A stretch of 64,000 nucleotides of DNA from Candidatus Rhodoferax odensensis (GTDB lineage Bacteria; Pseudomonadota; Gammaproteobacteria; Burkholderiales; Burkholderiaceae_C), in NCBI GenBank assembly GCA_016718405.1, contig JADKDJ010000004.1, positions 248,001 through 312,000 of the forward strand, written 5' to 3'. Each line of letters opens with the position of its first letter. Position 1 is the first letter of the stretch. A program made the translations under genes and the position numbers. The notes below the pieces were generated by a model, which searched no databases, was not told where the DNA came from, and saw nothing but the letters and a program-made list of their open reading frames with translations. Of this stretch, positions 43,491 to 52,627 are shown piece after piece.

Positions 43491-45238
43491 GTCAATGCGC
43501 CGGGACGTGTCGCGTTGACGCTTGGCTCCTGGGCGGCATTGCCCTCGTCCTGCAAGCGACGCAGGCGGTACGCCAGTTGCGGCCGGGTCACGCCGAGCAT
43601 GCGTGCCGCCGACGACAGATTGCCCTGCGCCTTGTCCACCGCCATTTCCAGCAACATCGCCTCGACCTGGTTCAAGGTCATGGCGCCACCCAGCACAGCC
43701 TCACACAGTGCCTGGCCAGCCGCGGGCGAGCGGGGATTGATGTCGCCGTGCGCGTCGAGTCCTAGCTCCAGTGCCCCACGCTCGTCAAAGCCCGAGAACA
43801 TGTGGTGCACTTCGATGCGCGTGCCGCCGGGCGCCAAAATGACACCGCGTTCCACCATGTTTTGCAGCTCGCGGATGTTGCCCGGCCAAGCGTAGGTCAG
43901 CAGTGCGCGCTTGGCCTTGTCCGTGAAGCCCTTGAGCCGCTTGCCATGAATCGCGCTGTATTTTTCAAGAAAGCGCCTGGCCAGAGGGGAAATGTCCTCC
44001 TTGCGCTCGCGCAGCGGCGGAATGTTGATCTGGTAGGCGTTGAGCCGGTAGTACAGGTCGGAGCGGAACTTGCCCTCCTTAACCAACAGGCGCAAGTCCA
44101 CGTTGGTGGCCGCCACCAGCCGCACATTGACCTTGCGCAGGGTCTGCCCGCCCAAGCGCTCAATCTCTCCCTCCTGCAAGACGCGCAGTAATTTGGCTTG
44201 CGCCGCCAGCGGTAGGTCACCGACCTCGTCGAGAAACAGTGTGCCGCCATCGGCACGCTCAAAACGCCCGGCGCGTGAGGCCAGTGCACCGGTGTAGGCG
44301 CCCTTTTCAACCCCAAACAACTCGGACTCGACCAGATCGGGTGGAATGGCGGCACAATTGATGGCCACAAATGACGCTTGGCTGCGGGCGCCACGTTCGT
44401 GCAGGGTGCGCGCAAACACCTCCTTGCCCACGCCGGTTTCACCCAGCAACAGCACCGTGATTTGATTGCCAGCGGCCTGGCGCAGCAGCTCGTAGGCGGC
44501 GCGAAATGCCGGTGAATTGCCCACCATGTCGGCGGGCAGGCCTTCCTTGTCCCCGATTGAAGTGCGTAACTGCACCACCTGGGTTTGTAGATCGATCAGT
44601 TGCTCGGCAATCGATTCGCGGTTGAAGAAATGGGCATACGCGCTGGCGTCCTCCCACTCTTCAACTGGTTTGCCGATGATGCGGCAATGCTCGTTACCCA
44701 TGCCCGCGCATTCGACCTCCTTGTACAGCACTGCTCGCCCCATGAAGGCCGATGTGTAACCGCAGGCGTAGCCGATCTGCGTCCAGCAGACCGGTTCATG
44801 GTGAATGCCGAAGTAGTGCCGATGCCACTGTCCTTCCCACGAGTTTTCCCACAAAAACTCGCCGTAAAAAGTGCCGGCCACACGGTCGAGCTCAAGCCGG
44901 ATCTGGGTGACTTTGACGATGCCTTCCAAGGTGTGCAGTCGCGGGCCGGTCAGAAACGCCTCCACGTCGCTCAGGCTCTGGGCCCGGCTGCGCGCCAACT
45001 CGGCGTCGCGCACGCCCGATTCGTACCCCATGCGGGTAAGCAGGCCCTGCGCGCGCGCCATGCCCAGCGTGTCGATCAGTTCCTTGCGCAGCAGCGCCTG
45101 GGCCTGGGCGTGGATCAGCAGCATGCGGTGCTCATGCAGCCATATCTGGCCGGTCTGCGCGCAAAAGTGCACCTGCGAGCGCAAATCGTTGCGATCTATG
45201 CCACCCTGCGCCTGGGTGACGACTCGAAGCTTGGTCAT
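43487..45238 (-). CDS. Sigma-54 activator of the XylR/DmpR/MopR family
   Basis: 583 residues from ATG 45238 (good GAGGG site); the frame is open further upstream but is not family-like. The N-terminal sensor plus V4R domain contains His102, Trp130, Cys151, Glu174, Cys177 and Cys185. With an offset of four these equal His106 and Trp134 (phenol contacts) and Cys155, Glu178, Cys181, Cys189 (zinc) of MopR as I recall it. The AAA+ domain has Walker A GETGVGKE (266-273), the sigma-54 loop GAYTGA (313-318; Phe to Tyr) and Walker B GGTLFLDEVGD (331-341). The C-terminal Fis-type helix is about 540-570. It should activate the promoter at 34706 when phenol binds. Confidence 0.93.
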   Translation of the reverse strand: MTKLRVVTQAQGGIDRNDLRSQVHFCAQTGQIWLHEHRMLLIHAQAQALLRKELIDTLGMARAQGLLTRMGYESGVRDAELARSRAQSLSDVEAFLTGPRLHTLEGIVKVTQIRLELDRVAGTFYGEFLWENSWEGQWHRHYFGIHHEPVCWTQIGYACGYTSAFMGRAVLYKEVECAGMGNEHCRIIGKPVEEWEDASAYAHFFNRESIAEQLIDLQTQVVQLRTSIGDKEGLPADMVGNSPAFRAAYELLRQAAGNQITVLLLGETGVGKEVFARTLHERGARSQASFVAINCAAIPPDLVESELFGVEKGAYTGALASRAGRFERADGGTLFLDEVGDLPLAAQAKLLRVLQEGEIERLGGQTLRKVNVRLVAATNVDLRLLVKEGKFRSDLYYRLNAYQINIPPLRERKEDISPLARRFLEKYSAIHGKRLKGFTDKAKRALLTYAWPGNIRELQNMVERGVILAPGGTRIEVHHMFSGFDERGALELGLDAHGDINPRSPAAGQALCEAVLGGAMTLNQVEAMLLEMAVDKAQGNLSSAARMLGVTRPQLAYRLRRLQDEGNAAQEPSVNATRPGALT

Positions 45239-45692
45239 GGCAATCCCTCTTGACACCCCGACTCCGTGCCGCGCATGCTGGACACAACGCTTGCGATGAG
45301 TCAGCCGAGCATTCTGAGCCGTAAGTGCCGCGGCGACAAGTGGCGGGACACGCGTGGTGCTTGATTTGACGCAACGGGTGACCGAAACCGGGGCGAGAGC
45401 GTGGGTAAACACCTAGGTTTCCGCCCCGGGATGAGTTGCCGAGAGCGCGACACGTCGGTCATCAGGGCTTGCATGAGATTTGGCCCCGCTTGTGGCATAT
45501 TGCGAGGTCGGGTCTCTATCAAAAACTGCGCAATAGTGCCGTTTTTGAGGGCCTGGGTCCAACTGCCACCGCGCAAAAGGCCGAGCGCCGCCGTCAGAAT
45601 GGCGCCAATTATTGACAAGACATTGATCGGTGCGGTGGAGGTGGCGGGCTCGGCAACGAGTTGGCCAAGCAAGATCACAAAAGAGGAGTGCC
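45239..45692. other. 454-base intergenic region between regulator and T6SS cluster
   Basis: It must hold promoters for the divergent regulator and tssK. No clear sigma-54 or sigma-70 promoter was recognised. A minus-strand open frame across 45480-45680 encodes a hydrophobic stretch (INVLSIIGAILTAALGLLRG) but has only a GTG start without a ribosome site, so it is not called as a gene. TTGACA at 45612-45617 has no good -10 partner. Confidence 0.5.
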
Positions 45693-47024
45693 ATGAGCTG
45701 GCGAAAGAAAGTAGTCTGGAGTGAAGGCATGCTGCTGCAACCGCAGCACCTTCAACAGCAGGAGCGTCACAGCGACCATGTGCGTCACCTGACGATGCGC
45801 AGCACCACGCCCTACGCCTGGGGTTTTTCCGAGCTGGAAATCGATACAGCCGCTTTGGCGCTGGGCAAATTGGCCCTGGTGCGCGCGGTCGGCGTGTTTG
45901 CGGACGGCACGGTTTTCGATATGCCCGCGGTAGATCCGCTGCCGCCGCCTCTTGATGTGCCGGTGGGCATGCGTGACGAGGTCGTTGTGCTGGCGTTGCC
46001 GGTGCGCCGCGCCGGGGCACGCGAGGCGGATCCAGAGGCGTTTGAGGATTTCGTGCGTCATCGCGTGCTGGAGACCGAGGTGCCCGATTCCAACACCGCT
46101 GGTGAACGCACCGCACTGTTGCAGTTGGGGCAACTGCACACCCGCCTGATGGGTGTGAAGGAGAGTACCGACGCGTGGACCACACTGGGCGTTGTCTTGG
46201 TGCTTGAACGCCGGGTGGACAACCAGTTGCTGCTTGACAAACTGCGCTTGCCTCCGCTGTTGGACGTGGCGGCGCATCCGGTACTCAAAGGCTATGTCGA
46301 CGAGTTGCACGGGTTGTTGCGACAACGTGGGGAGGCGCTGGCGGCACGGATGGGCCAGACCGGCAGTGGCGGCGTGTCGGAAATTGCCGATTTCCTGTTG
46401 CTGCAGACGGTCAACCGAAATGAAGCGGTATTTGCACACCTGGCCCGCGCTTCGCTGGTGCACCCGCAAAGGTTGTTTGAGTACGCGCTGGGCCTGGCCG
46501 GCGACCTGGCCAGCTTTCGGGACAGCAGGCGCGTGACGCAGTTTGGGCCCTACATTCACGACGACCTGGCGCTGAGCTTTCGCCCCCTGATGGACGACCT
46601 GCGTCGCAGCCTGTCGATGGTGTTCGAGCAGTCGGCCATCCGCATCGAGTTGCATGATCGCAAGTTCGGCGTGCGGGTCGCGGTAATCAGTGATGTGGAA
46701 CTGCAGCGCAACGCAGTATTTGTGCTGGCAGTCACTTCCAACCTGCCAGGCGAGGCCTTGCGCGCACGCTTTCCGACTCAGGTCAAGATTGGACCGGTGG
46801 AGCGCATTCGTGACCTGGTCAATCTGCAGTTGCCGGGCGTCGCCTTGCAACCGCTGGCCGTGGCGCCCAGGCAAATACCCTTCCATGCCGGCGCTTGTTA
46901 CTTCGAGCTGGAGACGCGCAACAGCGATTTGTGGCGGCAGCTCGAACAGTCTGGCGGCATGGCCATGCACATCGCCGGCGACTTTCCAGGGCTGGACCTG
47001 GCGTTCTGGGCCATACGGACCTGA
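45693..47024 (+). CDS. tssK: Type VI secretion baseplate protein TssK
   Basis: 443 residues from ATG 45693 with AGAGGAG. It begins SWRKKVVWSEGMLLQPQHLQQQ, the TssK signature, and continues with typical FADGTVFDMPAVDPLP and the C-terminal receptor-binding domain region (FAPRQIPFHAGACYFEL-like APRQIPFHAGACYFELE). TssK trimers link the baseplate to the TssLM membrane complex and resemble phage receptor-binding proteins. First gene of the cluster in this window. Confidence 0.96.
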   Translation: MSWRKKVVWSEGMLLQPQHLQQQERHSDHVRHLTMRSTTPYAWGFSELEIDTAALALGKLALVRAVGVFADGTVFDMPAVDPLPPPLDVPVGMRDEVVVLALPVRRAGAREADPEAFEDFVRHRVLETEVPDSNTAGERTALLQLGQLHTRLMGVKESTDAWTTLGVVLVLERRVDNQLLLDKLRLPPLLDVAAHPVLKGYVDELHGLLRQRGEALAARMGQTGSGGVSEIADFLLLQTVNRNEAVFAHLARASLVHPQRLFEYALGLAGDLASFRDSRRVTQFGPYIHDDLALSFRPLMDDLRRSLSMVFEQSAIRIELHDRKFGVRVAVISDVELQRNAVFVLAVTSNLPGEALRARFPTQVKIGPVERIRDLVNLQLPGVALQPLAVAPRQIPFHAGACYFELETRNSDLWRQLEQSGGMAMHIAGDFPGLDLAFWAIRT

Positions 47025-47061
47025 CTTTACTCAATCGGACTGATTCACACGAGCCACCATC

Positions 47062-48387
47062 ATGAGCACGCCAGATCCCTTTGCACCGTTTGAATCCGAA
47101 CGCACGGTGATCAAGCCCAAACCGAGGATGCCCAGTGCCGCGTCGCCGAGTGCGCCCCCACCGAGCTACGGCACGGCGGATCCGGAGCCCGAACCGATTG
47201 AGGTCAATGCCCTGGGGCTACTCAATCCCCTGGTGTCCTGCGCGTCGAGTCTGCTCGGTCTGGTGGGGCACCTGCGCACGCTGTCCCAGGCGCCCAACGT
47301 GGAAGCCCTGCGCAATTCGGTCGCCGACGCGGTGCGGCGTTTCGAGGCGGCAGCCAACCGTGCGGGTGTGTCCAATGAGAACATCGTCGCAGCGCGTTAC
47401 GTCCTGTGCACGGCTCTGGACGAGTCGGTCTCGAACACGCCATGGGGCGTGCAGGCGGCCTGGAGCAAACGCAGCATGCTGGTCCAGTTTCACAACGAGA
47501 CCTGGGGCGGCGAGAAGGTTTTTCAGTTGCTGGCCAAGCTGGCGCAGGATGTCTCGGCCAATCGCCAGTTGCTGGAACTGATTTACTGCGTGCTGGCGTT
47601 GGGATTTGAGGGACGCTACCGGGTGATCGACAATGGACGTTCGCAACTTGAAGCGGTGCGGCAGCGGCTGGCGGACTTGATCCGCAAGCAGCGCCCACCG
47701 GTGGAGACCGACCTTTCGCCGCACTGGAAGGGACAAGGGCAAGCGGGTGCCGGGCAGCGTCAGGCGATTCCGTTCTGGGTGATCGGTACCGGCGTGGCGA
47801 CCTTGCTGGCGCTGGTGTTTGTCACGCTCTTCTTCATACTCAACAGCCGCTCCGACACCACCTATGGGGTCCTGGCGGGGCTGCGCGTACCCGGCGTACA
47901 GATTGCGGCCGCGCCGGTACCGGCCAAGAAGCCGCGCCTGACCGGATTTCTGGAGCCCGAAATCCGCGAGGGCCTGGTAACCGTCCTGGAAGAGTCGGAT
48001 CGCAGCATCATTCGGCTTCGCGGGGATCGATTCTTTGCTTCGGGCAGCGCTCAGCCAATGCCCCAGACCGAGCCCGTGTTGCGGCGCATCGCCCAGGCGC
48101 TGGCCGAGGTTAAGGGAGATGTGTTGGTTGTTGGGCATTCTGATAACCAGCCGATCCGCTCGCTGCGCTTCCCCTCCAACTGGCATCTGTCCACTGCACG
48201 CGCGGAAAACGTGAAAACCGCCATGACAGGTCTGGTCGAGCCGACGCGCATGCGATCCAGCGGTAAGGCCGATGCCGAGCCGCTCGCCCCCAACGACAGT
48301 GTCGAGAGCCGTGCGCGCAATAGGCGCGTTGACATCACGCTGTTTCCGGAAACCAAACTCGCCACGCCGGTGGAGGCTGGGAAATGA
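47062..48387 (+). CDS. tssL: TssL (DotU/IcmH) with C-terminal OmpA-like domain
   Basis: 441 residues. The N-terminal DotU domain includes NPLVSCASSLLGLVGHLR and AARYVLCTALDESVSNTPWG, then a single membrane helix (FWVIGTGVATLLALVFVTLFFIL, about 243-265). The C-terminal OmpA/MotB peptidoglycan-binding domain follows (ASGSAQPMPQTEPVLRRIAQAL; VVGHSDNQPIRS; LSTARAENV; SRARNRRVDI). This is the evolved TssL type that anchors the system to the cell wall. ATGA overlap with tssM. Confidence 0.96.
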   Translation: MSTPDPFAPFESERTVIKPKPRMPSAASPSAPPPSYGTADPEPEPIEVNALGLLNPLVSCASSLLGLVGHLRTLSQAPNVEALRNSVADAVRRFEAAANRAGVSNENIVAARYVLCTALDESVSNTPWGVQAAWSKRSMLVQFHNETWGGEKVFQLLAKLAQDVSANRQLLELIYCVLALGFEGRYRVIDNGRSQLEAVRQRLADLIRKQRPPVETDLSPHWKGQGQAGAGQRQAIPFWVIGTGVATLLALVFVTLFFILNSRSDTTYGVLAGLRVPGVQIAAAPVPAKKPRLTGFLEPEIREGLVTVLEESDRSIIRLRGDRFFASGSAQPMPQTEPVLRRIAQALAEVKGDVLVVGHSDNQPIRSLRFPSNWHLSTARAENVKTAMTGLVEPTRMRSSGKADAEPLAPNDSVESRARNRRVDITLFPETKLATPVEAGK

Positions 48388-51300
48388 AGAAGCTTTTCGG
48401 TGTGATCTTTCATCCGGTGGTGCTGACCGTTGTGGCGCTAATCGTGCTCGCGGTGCTGATCTGGTGGATCGGCCCGATGGTGTCAATTGGCCGATGGGCG
48501 CCGCTTGAGAGTGAGTTGGCGCGCGCGGGGCTGATCGGCTTCATCCTGCTTCTGGTGGTGTTGCGCTGGGCTTACGCGCGCTGGCGCGCCGGTCGTGCCA
48601 GCCAGCATCTGACAGATGGTCTGGTGCGCGCACCCGTCGGCAAGGCGGACCAACCGGTCAGCAACGAGCAGCAGCTCCTGGCTACGCGGTTCAAGGAGGC
48701 GGTGGCGTCGCTGCGCAAGATGCGCCTGCATGCCGCCGGTCGGAAACCCAGTTGGCGTGACTGGCTGTCCCTGTCGGGGGGGCACTATCTGTATGAGCTG
48801 CCGTGGTATGTGTTCATCGGCGCGCCAGGCGCGGGCAAGACCACAGCGCTGGTCAATTCAGGGCTGACCTTTCCTCTGGCCGACCAGTTTGGTCCTGGCG
48901 CGATTCGGGGTGTTGGTGGTACGCGCAATTGTGATTGGTGGTTTACCGACGAGGCGGTGTTGATTGACACCGCCGGTCGTTACACCACCCAGGACAGTCA
49001 CCAGAGCGAAGACAAGAGCGCATGGGATGGATTCCTGGGGCTTCTGAAAAAGTCTCGCCCGCGTCGGCCACTCAATGGCGTTTTTCTGACTATCAGCGTG
49101 GCAGATCTACTGCAGAAAAGCGCTGGGGAACGGGCCCAGTTGGCGCAGGCGATTCGCGCGCGGCTGGTCGAGATCGATACCGTACTGGCGACACGCCTGC
49201 CAGTTTATGTGTTGGTGACCAAGAGCGACTTGCTGCACGGGTTCTCAGAGTACTTCGCCGATCTGGGCAAGGAATCGCGCGCGCAAGTCTGGGGCTTCAC
49301 CTTGCCGCCGAGCGAGGGTGGCGAGGGCGCATCCCTGTCGGCGCCGGTGCAGCGTGAATTTGCACTGTTGGCCAATCGTCTCAATGACGGTCTGATTGAT
49401 CGCATGCAACAAGAGACCGATGGGGTGCGGCGTGCCGCGCTGTTCGGCTTTCCACTGCAGTTTGCTGGGCTGGGTCCGGTGCTGACTGATCTGCTCGATC
49501 AGATCTACGTTGGCTCACGTTTCATGCAGCCGCCCTGGGTGCGCGGCGTCTATTTCACCAGCGGCACCCAGGAAGGAAGTCCGATTGATCGCGTAGTGGC
49601 CAGTCTGGCGCGCAATTTCGGCTTGGCACGATCAGTGTTGCCCAAACAGGCCACTAGCGGTCGCAGCTACTTCTTGACCTCACTGTTGCGCGAGGTGGTG
49701 TTTCCCGAGCAGCGGCTGGCTGGCGCTGACGCGCGTTGGGAGCGCCGCAGCCACATCCTGCGCCTGACCGGCATGGTTGTGCTCGGCTTGTGTGCCACGG
49801 CCCTGTTGGTGGGTTGGGGCATCAGCACGTCCCGCAATCTGGCCTATTTGCGCGCGGTGGAAGCGCAAGCGGAGCCCTTGCGCCGGGACTTGGCGGCCAT
49901 GCCGGGCAAGGTGCAGAACCTGGTCGTGGTAGCGCCGGTATTGCAGAGCTTGCGCGACAGTTGGCTGACGCCTGAAGTCTCCGGCGACAAGGTTCCGTTG
50001 TTGATGGGCTTGGGGCTTTACCAGGGCGACAAGTTGGCCGGGGCTGCGCAGGTGGCGCACCAGCGCGCCCTCAACGATGTCTTCCTGCCGCACCTGGCCA
50101 AACGCATTGAGGATCAGTTGCGCGGAGCGCAGCGCGACAACCTGGAGTTCAGCTACGAGGCGCTCAAGACCTACTTGATGCTGCATCAGAGCGAGCACTT
50201 TGACGCCGAAGCACTGAAGGCCTGGATCACGCTGGATTGGAATCGAAGCCTCGATCGAGGAGTGTCGGAAGCGCAACGCGCCAGTCTTGAGACGCAGCTC
50301 GATGAATTGATCGCGCAGGGGCCGCCGCGCTCGCCTTTGGTAATGGACGAAAACCTGGTGCGCAGTGTGCGCGCCATGTTGGCCAGTTATCCACTGGAGC
50401 AGCGCATCTTCAGCCGTCTCAAACGCCAACGCTTGAGCAAGGACGTGCCGGCTTTCAGCATCGCCAGCGCCGCCGGTCCGTCCGCGCCACTGGTGTTCGA
50501 GCGGGCCAGCGGCAAACCTCTGACAGAGGGCGTCGCGGGCTGGTTCACTTTTGATGGCTACCACAAGCGATTCCAGTCAGCGGTGGAAACGCTGACCCTT
50601 ACCATGGCCAAAGAGGAGCCGTGGGTGCTTGGGCAGGAGCGCAACCTCAAGCAAGCCATGCAGGATGTGGCCGCGCTCAGCGCCCTGACTGACCGCGTGC
50701 GCCGCATCTACCTGGAGAACTATGTCAGGGAGTGGGATGCCTTCCTGGCGGATATCCGGCTGGTGCGCGCCAATACGCTGGAGAAGAACATTCAGGTCGC
50801 GCGTACCCTCTCGGGCGCTGGCTCACCGCTGGCGAGCCTGATGCGCGCGGTGGCTCGCGAGGTGACCTTGGTGCCGGCCGAGGGGGACCGAAATGTGGTG
50901 ACCAAGGCCGCCGAGACCGTGCGCAACACCCGCAAGGGGCTCGAGGATCTGTTTGGCGGCGATGCAGCCAAACCCAACACGGGGGGCAAGCGGATTGAGA
51001 GCATGGTCGATGACCACTTTGAGCCGCTGCGTCGCTTGGTGCAGTCCGGTGGAGGCAGTGGGCCCGCGCCGCTGGAAGACGCGCTCAAACTTTTCAACGA
51101 AGTTTATGTCTACCTCAACGCGGTGGACACGGCAGTCAAGAGCCGCTCGACGCCACCCCCCGCCGATGTGGCAGGCAAGCTCAAGTCTGACGCCGGTCGT
51201 CTGCCCGAGCCGATTCGGTCCATGATCGAAAACCTGAGTCAGAGCGGCTCAACACAAGCGCGCACGGCCGAGCGTGGCAACCTCAGCCAAGACCTGCGAC

Positions 51301-51974
51301 CTATCGCTGATTTCTGTGCTCGGGCAATTGCCGGGCGTTATCCCCTGGTACCCAGCAGCACGCGTGATGTGCTGCCGGAGGACTTTGGGCAGATGTTTGC
51401 GCCGGGCGGCCTGATGGATGACTTCTTCCAGAAACGCCTGGCTGCGCTGGTTGACACCAGCGCACGACCTTGGCGGTACAAACCGGTAGGCGAGCAGTCG
51501 GGGGTGTCAGTGGCCGCGCTGGCGCAGTTTGAACGCGCTGCCAGAATTCGCGATGTCTTCTTCCGCTCTGGGGCACGGGTGCCGTCGTTGCGGCTGGACT
51601 TCATGCCGCGTGAGCTCGATGCCAGCATCACGCAGTTCATCCTCGATGTTGATGGGCAACTGGTGAAATACGCGCATGGACCGGCGGTTCCGATGGCGGT
51701 GCAATGGCCGGGACCCAAAGGCAGCAATCAGGTTCGCATTCAAATCTCACCGCCGTCAACGGGCGGCGCATCGGGCTTGGCCGTGGACGGTCCGTGGGCG
51801 CTGTTTCGACTGTTGGAGAAGGCGCAGTTGGAGCCGGCCGGGGCGCCAGAGAAGTTCAACGTCACGTTCAATGTGGACAACCGTCGTGCCCGCTTCGAGG
51901 TTACCGCCAACAGCGTGCAGCACCCCATTCGAATGGGCGAATTGCAGGCATTTGCCTGTCCGGAGGGCCTCTGA
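48384..51974 (+). CDS. tssM: Type VI secretion membrane protein TssM (IcmF)
   Basis: 1196 residues. Two N-terminal membrane helices (VVLTVVALIVLAVLIWWIG; AGLIGFILLLVVLRWAYA), a cytoplasmic GTPase-like domain with Walker A IGAPGAGKTTALVNSG (about 144-158) and DTAGRY, and a third helix (GMVVLGLCATALLVGWGIS, about 457-475). A long periplasmic part ends in the C-terminal beta domain that contacts TssJ. It spans the inner membrane and envelope with TssL and TssJ. tssJ is not found in this window. Confidence 0.96.
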   Translation: MKKLFGVIFHPVVLTVVALIVLAVLIWWIGPMVSIGRWAPLESELARAGLIGFILLLVVLRWAYARWRAGRASQHLTDGLVRAPVGKADQPVSNEQQLLATRFKEAVASLRKMRLHAAGRKPSWRDWLSLSGGHYLYELPWYVFIGAPGAGKTTALVNSGLTFPLADQFGPGAIRGVGGTRNCDWWFTDEAVLIDTAGRYTTQDSHQSEDKSAWDGFLGLLKKSRPRRPLNGVFLTISVADLLQKSAGERAQLAQAIRARLVEIDTVLATRLPVYVLVTKSDLLHGFSEYFADLGKESRAQVWGFTLPPSEGGEGASLSAPVQREFALLANRLNDGLIDRMQQETDGVRRAALFGFPLQFAGLGPVLTDLLDQIYVGSRFMQPPWVRGVYFTSGTQEGSPIDRVVASLARNFGLARSVLPKQATSGRSYFLTSLLREVVFPEQRLAGADARWERRSHILRLTGMVVLGLCATALLVGWGISTSRNLAYLRAVEAQAEPLRRDLAAMPGKVQNLVVVAPVLQSLRDSWLTPEVSGDKVPLLMGLGLYQGDKLAGAAQVAHQRALNDVFLPHLAKRIEDQLRGAQRDNLEFSYEALKTYLMLHQSEHFDAEALKAWITLDWNRSLDRGVSEAQRASLETQLDELIAQGPPRSPLVMDENLVRSVRAMLASYPLEQRIFSRLKRQRLSKDVPAFSIASAAGPSAPLVFERASGKPLTEGVAGWFTFDGYHKRFQSAVETLTLTMAKEEPWVLGQERNLKQAMQDVAALSALTDRVRRIYLENYVREWDAFLADIRLVRANTLEKNIQVARTLSGAGSPLASLMRAVAREVTLVPAEGDRNVVTKAAETVRNTRKGLEDLFGGDAAKPNTGGKRIESMVDDHFEPLRRLVQSGGGSGPAPLEDALKLFNEVYVYLNAVDTAVKSRSTPPPADVAGKLKSDAGRLPEPIRSMIENLSQSGSTQARTAERGNLSQDLRPIADFCARAIAGRYPLVPSSTRDVLPEDFGQMFAPGGLMDDFFQKRLAALVDTSARPWRYKPVGEQSGVSVAALAQFERAARIRDVFFRSGARVPSLRLDFMPRELDASITQFILDVDGQLVKYAHGPAVPMAVQWPGPKGSNQVRIQISPPSTGGASGLAVDGPWALFRLLEKAQLEPAGAPEKFNVTFNVDNRRARFEVTANSVQHPIRMGELQAFACPEGL

Positions 51975-51976
51975 GC

Positions 51977-52627
51977 GTGGATGCAACTGCCCACATGAAC
52001 CGTGGTGACCTGCCTGGCTGGTTCGGCAAGTTGCCGGGCATGGGCGACTTTGCCCAACGGCGCCTGTCTGAGCAGTTTCGCTCGGTCTGGGACAGTTGGC
52101 TGCAGCACGGTTTGTTCGAGTTGCGAAACCACCAACCTGACTGGGTGGATCGCTATCTGGAGGGGCCAGTCTGGTTCTTTGCGCTCGGCCCGAGATTGGT
52201 CTCCGCGAACGTGTGGCTGGGGGTGATGGTTCCCTCGGTGGACAGCGCGGGGCGTTACTTTCCGCTCACCTTGGCCATTGAATTGACCGGTGGCTCCGAC
52301 GCCGCCCTGCGGCCCTCGGCAGACTGGGCGGCACGCTGGTGGGGCCTGTGTGCCCAAGTTGCCATTGATGCGCTGGAGTCGGATCTGGATGCCAACCGTT
52401 TTGAGCTCGCTTTGCACGCCGCTTTCAGTACGGACTGCAGCGACCGGTCCGCCCCAGGTCAGGCAGCATTGCAGTTGCCGTCCATCGGCCAGTCGATTTG
52501 GCGCACCCATCCGCGCGAGGATGGCGCGCGCGGCCTGACCTGGCCCGGTCTGCCGACGGCCTCGTCGTTCGATGGTTTGTTTGGCTGTGGTGAAGACCAC
52601 GCCCGTGCTGCGCAGGCCAGCCGATGA
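51977..52627 (+). CDS. tagF: TagF/ImpM family T6SS post-translational regulator
   Basis: 216 residues from GTG 51977 (GGAGG ten bases upstream) or about 210 from ATG 51995. The family pattern is PGWFGKLPGMGDFAQRRLSEQF, W-x-x-W-x-x-GL, VWLGVMVPSVDSAGRYFPLTLA and WTHPR-like IWRTHPREDG. TagF represses T6SS assembly independently of, or in concert with, the threonine phosphorylation pathway. It overlaps the PpkA-like kinase by ATGA, so repressor and kinase are coupled. Confidence 0.9.
   Translation: MDATAHMNRGDLPGWFGKLPGMGDFAQRRLSEQFRSVWDSWLQHGLFELRNHQPDWVDRYLEGPVWFFALGPRLVSANVWLGVMVPSVDSAGRYFPLTLAIELTGGSDAALRPSADWAARWWGLCAQVAIDALESDLDANRFELALHAAFSTDCSDRSAPGQAALQLPSIGQSIWRTHPREDGARGLTWPGLPTASSFDGLFGCGEDHARAAQASR

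Noticed and set aside
45480..45510. Possible sigma-54 promoter before tssK (TTGGCCCCGCTTGTGGCA and GTGGCATATTGCG)
   Set aside because: The GG-to-GC spacing is not 10 bases in either, so it fails the sigma-54 rule.
45301..46185. Minus-strand open frame entering the tssK region
   Set aside because: Most of it is antisense to tssK and Pro/Arg-rich; only the 45480-45680 part looks hydrophobic and is mentioned as a weak observation.
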